Source: Simmondsia chinensis (Eukaryota; Streptophyta; Magnoliopsida; Caryophyllales; Simmondsiaceae). From it: 64,000 nt of DNA. The first letter of the stretch is position 1. Every line of letters begins with the position of its first letter. The stretch spans positions 36,386,186 to 36,450,185 of the forward strand of contig JAGTTD010000002.1 of the NCBI GenBank assembly GCA_018398585.1, given 5' to 3'. Shown piece after piece: positions 55,871 to 64,000 of the stretch. Under the pieces are notes generated by a model, which saw only the letters and a list, made by a program, of their open reading frames with translations, was not told where the DNA came from and did not search any database. A program made the translations under genes and the position numbers.

Positions 55871-56189
55871 CTGGTACAAGATACGGTATGCAAAGGAACC
55901 AAAATAACGGACATATGAGTAGGGACACAAAGCAAACAGTTTTATGTACTTTCTGAAATTGGATTGTATTGAAACAGCATGTTTTATCACTCACAGAATC
56001 TGTACAGATTGTGGCGATTCACAGGATGAAAGTTAACCTAAATGTTAGACAAACTCCTAAAGCAAACAAAACTAAAGATACCGCATATTTCTTGGGAGCT
56101 TCTGGAGCCTGAAAGCTGAAGGACATTATAAGTAATGCAAGAAGAAAGTAAGTAGGGAAAGCCAAAGGCTACTAGAAGTGTAATACCCA

Positions 56190-56300
56190 ATCTAATTAAA
56201 TTAGACTAGGTATTATAATATGTGAAACCTGGGGTAATTAAATTGGACTAGGAATTATAATATGTGAAACCCGGTCTAATTAAATTGCACTAGGTATTAT
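56190..56300 (+). repeat. Tandem repeat, ~52-bp unit
   Basis: CTAATTAAATTNNACTAGG then TATTATAATATGTGAAACC recurs two to three times. Confidence 0.75.
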
Positions 56301-56457
56301 CATAAAATTAGAACTCATTATTATTTTAATTGGTCTAGAAATAAAATAATGAGATAATTTTAAGAAAGGGCCCATTAGTATAGAGTGATATAAATTTATA
56401 TATATAGAAGAGAAAAGGGGTTTAAATCCTAGTTTCTCCTCCCCCCCTTCCAATTGG

Positions 56458-56458
<1 letters not shown>

Positions 56459-56494
<36 letters not shown>
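56459..56494. repeat. (CT)n microsatellite
   Basis: About 18 uninterrupted CT units. Confidence 0.9.
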
Positions 56495-56498
<4 letters not shown>

Positions 56499-56881
56499 GA
56501 TCCTCAATTCCACTCTTGATAGGTTTTCAAAGCTAATTCATAATACGAGTCTGAATATTGGATTAGCAGACGGTGAAGGTAAGTATACCACTCCACTTCC
56601 TACTTGTTTGTGAAATATGAAAATTGTTTTATATGATTTGATGTATAAGACTTATATTTAAACGATTTATTAGTTTGTTAAAGTAGGTTCGAGCATATGT
56701 GTTTGATTGATTGCATGATTACTACCCTTACGATTTGAATTATATTGATTTATACGTTGATTTGATGTTGTAGTATGAGAATTTTCAAAGGAATTTGTAC
56801 TTGTGATAATGTGAAAGAAATTATTGTGAACTTGTGATTTGAATTGAAAGGTTTTTATGGGAAGAGCTCACAAATAATTAC

Positions 56882-57135
56882 GCGACCCCAAGGGGTCTAT
56901 CGAAGATAGAATGTGAAATATGTGAAAGTCGATCTATGACCCTGTGGCAGGAATAATACCGACACGTAGTCTCCCATTGATCTGTGAGTTCTTCTAAATT
57001 GACAGATACTACGTTGACCTCGATGGGTCTATCGATTATAGAATCGGTTCGAATGTGAAATATGTAAACGTCGATTTGTGACCCTATCGCAGGAATAATA
57101 CCGGCCGTAGTCTCCGATTGATCTGTGAGTTTTAC
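56882..57135 (+). repeat. Tandem duplication, ~130-bp unit
   Basis: The two units share GGGTCTATCGA, GAATGTGAAATATGT, GCAGGAATAATACCG, GTAGTCTCC and ATTGATCTGTGAGTT. The first runs about 56,882-57,000, the second about 57,022-57,135. Confidence 0.8.
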
Positions 57136-57443
57136 CAAGGAGCTCTTGTGAAATACATTAAAGTATAAAGTGATGATTTGTGCTTCTTGTAACATAAATA
57201 TTGAAGATAAATTAGTTTTATTTGTTTTTGCTAGGCATTTTTCCGTTTTAAATAATATGCTTGCGTCGGATAGAGTGTGTGGTATACTTGATGAGCATGT
57301 TATTTGCTCACCCTTTTCCCTCACTTTTCAGATTAGTAGCTTATGGCTGAAACACGAGAAAGATAGAGCGGCATCCTATTTGGAGCTTTATTTAGTTTCA
57401 TAGTTTTAGATATGGAATAAATTCTAGACTCTCCTTGTTAACT

Positions 57444-57474
<31 letters not shown>
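57444..57474. repeat. (CT)n microsatellite
   Basis: About 15 CT units directly upstream of the LINE 5' region. Confidence 0.9.
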
Positions 57475-57480
<6 letters not shown>

Positions 57481-57484
57481 GGCA

Positions 57485-58470
57485 AACGGCTAGTCCCTAG
57501 CCCCTGCCCCTGCCCCTGCCCCTGCCCCTGTCACATCATCCTCTCGTAGACGACCACAAGTCACTGGCCACCAGCGAGGCCCAAGTACGGCAACACCGCA
57601 CCGCCGGCACACTGAACACCAACATCCCCCCCCCCCAGCGCCACCCCCACCACGGGACACCAACACCACCGACACCGACACCAACACCAACACCGCCCGA
57701 CCGATACCCACGACCACCACAACACCCCCCAACGACCACCACATCACCACCCTGCGACCACCTCTCTCTCCTCTCCCCTCCCCCCACGACCTACCATACC
57801 CACCCCTTGAACAACACCACCTCTCTCTCTCCACCCCCCCACGACCTGTCAACGCCACCACCTCAGGGCTGACCCAAACCACCACCCTCTCCACCTCCAC
57901 CCTCATCACCAAAGCACAGACCCCTGACCACCCCACCCTACCACGTCAAACCCCACTCCAATGTCACACCAATCCCAACCCCCACCAACCAACCAACCAT
58001 CCCACCACCACCAACCTCCAAACCCCACGACGCACCTCAGTCCACCCACCTCCCAACACCACCTCCACCATCGAACCCCGGCCCACTCCCAAAAACACAA
58101 TCCACTTCGACCCACCTTTCACTTCGTAACCCACGGCCACACCAACCCACCACCACCAGCCCCAACAAATCCCCGACACACACCACCACCGCACCAACCC
58201 ACCTCCCACTTCGAAACCCACCGCTACACCAACCCAACCGCCACCTCAAGGCAACGCAGACCAGCACCCTCTCAAGTCCGAACTGCAGCCAGCCGGCCGG
58301 CCCAGGTAAGTAAAAACCGGTCGGCCCCAGGTTCGAAATCTCCTCCTATTCTCTTTATTCAGTGCCCCTCACTGTTGTTTCTATAACTTGTGTTGGGTCT
58401 GCTTTATCCTTATCTCTTGTCTCTGGTGATTGTTTTGCGTGTCTAATCGTGACCGGGGACAGTTAGTGTA
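57485..58470 (+). other. C/A-rich 5' region of the LINE
   Basis: The plus strand is almost all C and A, with five GCCCCT-type hexamers at 57,498-57,531 and a run of CCACC/ACCAC motifs. G and T become common only after about 58,280. A Pro/His/Thr-rich frame (57,961-58,386) is produced by this composition and is not accepted as a protein. Confidence 0.7.
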
Positions 58471-58549
58471 TGAACTCTACTAGCAATGGAGCTCAAAACA
58501 CTAGGCCATCTTTAAATGGGTTTGGGACGGGACGGAAAAGGTCACGTGG

Positions 58550-59240
58550 TGAGGGGAGCCTGCGAATTGGGACATTAAATGTGGGCACACTAACAAGGAA
58601 AAGCTTTGAGGTGGCCCAAACGATGATGAGGAGAAAGATCAACATCATGTGCCTTCAAGAGACTAGGTAGGTAGGCACTAAAGCAAGGGATATAGTAGGA
58701 TACAAATTATGGTATTCAGGCTATGTAGGGGGGGGAATGGGGCGGGTATTATGGTGGATAGCTCCCTTAGGAACGAAGTAGTAAAGGTCACTAGGACTAG
58801 CGATAGGATCATTAGTATCAAGCTAGTGCTAGGTGGGGAGACAGTGAACATCATAAGTGCATACGCTCCACAGATTGGGCAGACAGAGCAAGAGAAGGCT
58901 TTTTTGGGAGGACTTAGACTTAACAATGCAACACATACCCCAGAGCGAACAAATTGTGATTGTGGGTGACTTTAATGGGCACGTGGGAGCGAACATAGAA
59001 GATTATGCATCCCACCATGGAGGCTTTGGTTTTGGAATGAGAAATGAGGAGGGCAAGGCCCTGTTAGACTTTGCTGTTCCTTATGAGTTAACGGTGGCCA
59101 ACACCTTCTTTAAAAAGCGCGAAGATCACGTACCGGAGCGGTAGGTCAAAGACCCAAATTAACTACATATTACTAAGGAAGCAAATTCAAAAAGATTGCA
59201 AGGTTATCCTTGGAGAGGACCTCTCAACACAACAAAGGAT
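58550..59240 (+). pseudogene. LINE endonuclease domain (EEP family, broken)
   Basis: Motifs in order: RIGTLNVGTL (Asn), MCLQETR (catalytic Glu), INIISAYAP-type NIISAYAPQIGQ, IVGDFNGHVGA (Asp/Asn), FKKREDH. The last two motifs are altered: TQINYILLRK has Asn for the usual Asp, and LSTQQRIV has Gln for the catalytic His. The frame shifts near 58,680, 58,900 and 59,140. The domain nicks target DNA to prime reverse transcription; this copy would not. Confidence 0.8.
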
Positions 59241-59773
59241 AGTGTGTGCTGAGGTCAAGGTCAAGAGAAGGAGCCAAAAAGCCATCAAACCATCACAACC
59301 ACGAACGCGCTAGAGGGATCTAAAAGGAGAAAAGTCTCAAGTCTTTAAGGAACGAGTCCAGGGTGAGCCTGGAGGGGAATGTGAGGGAGATTTAAACCAC
59401 GTGTGGAACCAAGTAGCCCAAAAGATAAGAAATGTGGCACATGAAGTCCTAGGCGTATCAAAGCGTGGGGCACCAAACATTAGAGAGATCTAGTGGTGCT
59501 GCATGGAGGTCCAAGAAAAGATTAAGGTGAAACGACACTGCTTTAAGGAGTGGGATCGAAGTGGAGATGATGACAAGAGACAACAATATAAACAGGCAAA
59601 GAAGGAAGCAAGGATAGCAGTAAGAGACGCACAATCTAAAGCCTTTGAGGAGTTCTATAAAAGGCTGGATACAGCTGAGGGGGCTAGAGACCTCTATAGA
59701 ATTGCAAAGGCAAGAGAAAGGAGGATTAGAGACCTGGACCAAGTAAGGTACATAAAGGGCGGCTGATGGACAA

Positions 59774-60847
59774 GTGCTCATGGACGAGCAACAAATTAAA
59801 GCTAGATGGAAATCCTACTTCCATGATTTGTTTAATGAAAAGGGAGAGACAGCTGCATCACCAGGAGAACTACAAGCACCGGAGGAGCCCGAGACCGACT
59901 ACGACTGCACCGGAGTTAGACCCGAGGAAGTAAGGGAAGCACTGAAGAAGATGGGAAGGGGTAAAGTAGTCGGCCCAGACGGAATACCCATTGAGGCATG
60001 GAAATGTACTGGAGAAGTGAGTGTCAGATGGTTGACCAAATTATGCAACCAAATTTGCCAAGGGAAAAAGAAGCCAGATGAATGGCGGAAGAGTACACTG
60101 GTTCCCGTCTACAAGAACAAAGGCGACATTCAAACTTGTGCCAACTACAAAGGAATCAAACTAATGAGCCACACCCTAAAGCTTTGGGAGCAAGTCATAG
60201 AAAGCAGGCTCCGACAAGAAGCAGGGGTCTCAGAGAACCAATTTGGATTTATGCCAGGCGGATCAACAATAGAAGCCATCCATCTCCTGAGGAGGACCAT
60301 AGAGTACTACAGAGATAGACAAAAGGACCTACATATGGTTTTCATTGATTTGGAGAAGGCATATGATAGAGTATCGAGAGAGGTCCTATGGAGGGTCCTA
60401 AAAGGGAAAGGCATCCACGAGCCCTATATACGAGCCATAAAAGACATGTACGAAGACTCCCAAACCAATGTGCGCACAACAGAAGGGGAGACAGACACTT
60501 TTCCCATTACAGTAGGGGTACACCAAGGATTAGCCTTGAGTCCCTTTCTGTTCATTCTGGTTACGGACGAGCTCACTAGGCACATACAAGGAGACGTGCC
60601 TTGGTGCATGCTTTTCGCAGACGATATAGTTATGGTGGGAGAATCTAGGGAGGAGGTGAACGAGAAACTAGACCTCTGGAGGATGGCTTTAGAATCGAAA
60701 GGCCTAAGACTCAGTAGATCTAAGACGGAGTACATGGAATTCAAGTTCAGCACCTCTACCATGCCAAGCACAGAAGTCGTCAAGATTGGATCAGAGAAAA
60801 CCCCCCAGAAAGCATGCTTTAAATATTTAGGTTCCACGGTGCATTAA
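59774..60847 (+). pseudogene. LINE reverse transcriptase domain
   Basis: A 357-codon frame keeps the non-LTR RT order: GKVVGPDGIPIEAWK, LVPVYKNKGDIQTCANYKGI, NQFGFMPGGSTIEAI, VFIDLEKAYDRVSR (catalytic Asp), GVHQGLALSPFLFIL and the intact active site MLFADDIVMVGE, then SKTEYMEF. It copies LINE RNA, and by inference SINE RNA, at the nicked target. The frame breaks after GSTVH at 60,845, so the protein is part of a dead element though the RT core looks intact. Confidence 0.88.
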
Positions 60848-61733
60848 GATGGCAAAGTGGAAGTAGGATGTCAACAACAGGATTAAAGTGGGTTGGCATA
60901 AATGGAGAATGGCCTCTGCGGTATTGTGCAATAGGAAGTTCCCTTTAAAGTTAAAGGGTAAATATTATAAGACGGTAGTAAGGCAGGCTATGTTATACAG
61001 GTCAAAGTGCTAGCCAGTTAAGTGCCATCATGCGCAAAAGCTGAAGGTGGCGGAGATGAGGATGATGAGGTGGATGTGTGGACACACAAAGAAAGATAGG
61101 ATCAGAAACAACGTTATAAGAAGTCAATTAGGCGTCACCCCAATACAGGATAAGTTGAGGGAGCAACATCTGCGGTGGTTTGGACATGGTAGGAGGAGAC
61201 CCACCACTGCCCCTGTCAGGAAATGTGAACAACTCCAGATAACGGACGGGAAGAGAGGGAGAGGAAGGCCAAAGAAGAGTTGGACGGAGACAATTCGTAA
61301 GGACCTCACATATCTCAACCGACAAGAAGAAATGGCCCTAGATAGAACTCAATGGAGGATTAGTATAAGTGTGCCCGATATAGGGGGTAGGAGCATCGTC
61401 CATGTAGAAGCATCGAGTACTCGCTATCATTGTGGGCATTTGCTGAGCGATTAGTGCTCCTGGGGTGGGATGGAGACAACCCCCAAGACGAGTACAGAGG
61501 AAGAGGCCAGCCTAAGAAGAGTTGGTTGGAGTCACGCCTCTGCACCGGTAAGGTGATACAACTTCATACTACAGACAGGAAGAGAGAAAGAGGCCGGCCA
61601 AAGAAGAGTTGGATGAGGACATTTCGTCAGGACCACGCCTACCTCAACCTAAATGAAGAGATGGCCCTAGTTAGAGCTCAGTGGAGGGTAGTTTTAGGGG
61701 TAATCGGTTTAGCGGTGTAGGAGCTTCGAGCAA

Positions 61734-61740
<7 letters not shown>
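60848..61740 (+). pseudogene. LINE C-terminal region with repeated RGRPKKSW module
   Basis: AEMRMMRWMCGHTKKDRIRN, REQHLRWFGHGRRRP and RGRGRPKKSWTETIRKDLTY (61,047-61,454) are the RTE C-terminal block. The RGRPKKSW segment recurs at about 61,498-61,530 and 61,578-61,610, with RTFRQDHAYLNLNEEMALV after the last. The end is partly triplicated. Confidence 0.75.

Positions 61741-61780
<40 letters not shown>
61735..61780. repeat. (AT)n microsatellite
   Basis: About 23 AT units within the LINE 3' UTR. Confidence 0.9.
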
Positions 61781-61784
<4 letters not shown>

Positions 61785-61924
61785 TATATTGCTTATATGA
61801 TTACTTGTCTGTAAACTTACATGCCTCGCGTGACATCCAGGCCCAGCATGCTCCTTATATGCTTCCTACATGATCCCTACTTACCCCCTTTCATGCTCTT
61901 CTTATAGGTGCTTGACAACTTTCC

Positions 61925-62090
61925 AACTATCAGGCCGGGGGTCCTCGGAAACAGCCTCTCGTCAGGGTCTCACCCTAATGGGGTAAGGCTGCGTACATCA
62001 TCCCCCCCCCCCCCCCCCGGGACCCCGCACAAGTGGGAGCCCTTGTGGCACTGGGAATGTTGGTGGTGGTGGTGTTGTTGTTGTTGTTGT
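61925..62090 (+). other. LINE 3' tail shared with the SINEs
   Basis: GGGGGTCCTCGGAAACAGCC, TCACCCTAATGGGGTAAGGC, TGCGTACATC, a 17-base C run (62,002-62,018), GTGGGAGCCCTTGTGGCACT, GGGAATG and then TGG/TTG repeats. The same block forms the 3' half of the 5S-headed SINEs and of the truncated copies in this window. Confidence 0.85.
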
Positions 62091-64000
62091 ATTGATGCTA
62101 TTTGGGACTGGATTTATTATATATTATTGGAAAATTTATAGAAATTGAAGAATTATGAATCGGAAGTTTTTGGGCTTCATACTATGATGAAGGAGTTCAT
62201 TATAGTACGGCCATGTATCGCCCTTCTAGTTTAAGCGTATTTGCTATATTATTTGGGGGCGTTTCAAGAAAGAAAAAAACAACAAAACAAGAGGATGGAA
62301 TGTTCCACAATCACAAGTAAAAGAATGTGCTGGAATAGGAAAGACCCAAGTTGCCTGAATGCTATGAAGAAGTTTACTTCTAGATGTTCACATGGTTACA
62401 TGATCCAAGCTAGAATCCAGGTGGTAAACAGCCAGTTAGAATGCCTACGAAAAGAAAGTGGAATTGATCAATGAAGGGTTGTCATTTTCTGCCCTTCGAA
62501 TTGACCCTTTACAGAAGGGATGGAGTTGGGCTAAATGAATATGGAAATCCCATTGAAGGATGACAATGGCCAATCACTACAAAAGGCATTTACAAAGAGC
62601 GGACTTCCTAAAAAAACTGCTTCTACTCTCATGGTATCCTTGGAAGTGCAAAAAATCATAGGAAACTTGTGCCATGTGGATTGAATTAATGTATCCGCTC
62701 CATATCACAAAAATCCCACATTCACAAATTTCTCTCTTCCTGGCAAAAAGATGTAGCAGTCACTCCAGACCATAGGCCCCATACTTCTCATGCTAACAAC
62801 AGATGTAGTTTTCATTTTTTTTTTTTTTTTTTTAGTTCTTCTATTTTTACACAATACCCCGTCCACCCCGCCAACTAAATATTAATTCGTTGTCCCCTAA
62901 TAACTGAATTCGTTGAACATATTACTTACCCAAAAAAAAAAAAAAAATGAATTCCTTGAACAAATCCTGTATAACCCAATAGTTTCATAGTCTACCTCTC
63001 TAGCCAGATGCCAACATCTCAAGTGGTGCACAGCCAGCAACACTTGACAATAAAAGACTGTTTCACACAGCCACCTCCATTTCCCCTAAAGAGCCTATTC
63101 TTCAGCATTAAATTGCACCCAGTACACTTCTCCAATCAAGATAGACAACAATTAACAGAACACCCTAGAATACAATAGTCAAATGTCAGGCACAATACCC
63201 CAACAACTGGGTTCAATTTAGATACCAACAACTAGATCTAAATTTCGAATAAGAAGATAAGGATGAAAGAGAAACAAAGACCCGATATTTACGCGTAAAA
63301 CCCTCAAATGAGAGAAAAACTACAGGCGGAGGTCGAGAACTTCACTAGATCTTCAAAGGCGGTTTACAAGCTGTTCAAGCTCGCTAACACTATGTGTTTC
63401 ACTCTCTAGGCAAAAAACCCAACAATGAAAGCATATATAGTGAGCAAAATAATAGCAAACCCTAGAAAACATGGGCTGACCCACCCAATCCCTCTGCTCC
63501 ACCACAAACCTCCATTTCAAAATCCATAGTAAAAATTCAACATCAAATTGTCTGAACCTAGCAGGCACTCAACCTCAGCAAGCTTAACATGCATATTGTG
63601 CTCTAAGTTCCCATTAACAAAAATTGCAGACACACAACAAAGCACTAGTTGAAAGACAAATGACGCTCACTGATGGAACGAAAAAGCATTACATTGCCCA
63701 AATTGGGTATATAGGTCTATAACAATAGGGCAGCCCAATAGGTAGTCAAGTGGGCCTGACCTCCCCAGGACATTCTACAAATAGGGTTAGTCATTGTATT
63801 ACAAAGCATCGATGGAAATCAAATGTCATCTTTTAGCTCTTTCTTCCTTGTCTCTTTAATTTCCAGCATTTCACTGTTTCCTTTTACTTTCATCTATTTC
63901 AATTTCGATTCGTATCAAATGTACTTGAATTTTATCTCCCTCCCCCTCCCTGGCCAGGCCCGTTCCCACTCACTTGGGCAGCCCTAGTAATCTAAACCAT
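62091..64000. other. Intronic or intergenic spacer, no gene recognised
   Basis: No exon of the NERD1-like gene and no other gene was recognised. Short frames at 62,241-62,474 and 63,353-63,568 lack family resemblance. T and A runs occur at about 62,815-62,835 and 62,930-62,948. Confidence 0.5.

Larger units (their letters stand above)
56179..57430 (+). repeat. Possible Del/Tekay-type LTR remnant with internal repeats
   Basis: TGTAATACCCAATCTAATTA resembles the start of many plant Gypsy Del-type LTRs. GTTATTTGCTCACCCTTTTC then TTTTCAGATTAG near 57,300 resembles their end region. No second LTR and no target duplication was found, so the call is tentative. Confidence 0.4.
57485..62090 (+). mobile_element. 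RTE-type LINE, nearly full length, in NERD1 first intron
   Basis: This non-LTR retrotransposon of about 4.6 kb has a C/A-rich 5' region (57,485-58,470), an AP-type endonuclease (58,550-59,240), RT (59,774-60,847), a C-terminal region (60,850-61,720) and a 3' UTR. The UTR includes an (AT)n tract and ends in the shared tail plus TTG repeats. The order endonuclease-RT in one polyprotein without a separate ORF1, and the WMCGHT...RIRN...RWFGH C-terminal block, fit the plant RTE clade. Frameshifts and stops make it inactive. Target duplications were not identified. Confidence 0.85.

Noticed and set aside
56082..56108. Possible extra 27-bp exon (APEAPKKYA) upstream of the first NERD1-like exon, with AG/GT borders and correct phase
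   Set aside because: The family normally has a different sequence directly before VLEPH, with the preceding exon encoding the N-terminus. The 27-bp match to splice rules is likely chance.
57961..58386. Pro/His-rich 141-codon open frame
   Set aside because: It results from the C/A-rich composition of the LINE 5' region. Several frames on both strands are open there and none shows a domain.

Overview
This is a transposon-rich piece of a seed-plant (angiosperm) nuclear genome. The evidence is AT-rich spacer DNA, long introns with GT-AG junctions, plant Ty3/Gypsy and Ty1/Copia elements primed by initiator-methionine tRNA, hAT-like MITEs, an RTE-type LINE, and 5S-rRNA-headed SINEs. The species cannot be named from the sequence alone. 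No bacterial, organellar or CRISPR features are present.

Layout. 1-5,760: AT-rich spacer with several MITE-like inverted-repeat elements. 5,768-9,295: a complete Gypsy-type element that carries gag-protease but no RT or integrase, flanked by TACCA/TACCA. 9,780-21,700: a three-deep nest. A decayed Copia element (minus strand) was split by a Gypsy element (12,539-21,551, plus strand, no integrase). That element was split at the sixth base of its own 5' LTR by a related Gypsy element (12,545-17,678, minus strand), the only one of the family here with an integrase region. A 5S-headed SINE also sits in the Copia remnant. 21,900-30,000: MITEs, an inverted-repeat region with a solo LTR, and AT-rich spacer. 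30,700-43,400: more 5S-headed SINEs, an L1-type ORF1 relic, a solo LTR, LINE fragments, hAT-like MITEs and a TIR family with 3-bp target duplications.

The one convincing cellular gene is on the minus strand, 55,870 down to 43,559. Eleven exons encode 621 residues of a conserved plant FG-GAP-repeat, single-pass membrane protein (NERD1-like, Arabidopsis AT3G51050 family). Its first exon is not in the window, so the first intron exceeds 8 kb. The LINE at about 57,485-62,090 lies in that intron. Every exon seen is a multiple of three, so all ten visible introns are phase 0.

The most interesting system is a LINE-SINE pair. The RTE-type LINE ends in a conserved tail of about 130 nt (GGTCCTCGGAAACAGCCTCT ... 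GGCACTGGG plus TTG repeats). Four separate SINEs carry almost the same tail fused to a nearly complete 5S rRNA head with its internal Pol III promoter. Several have perfect target-site duplications of 13-18 bp. Severely 5'-truncated copies, down to 34 bp of tail, also have perfect duplications. This fits LINE machinery recognising the tail and mobilising 5S-promoted RNAs.
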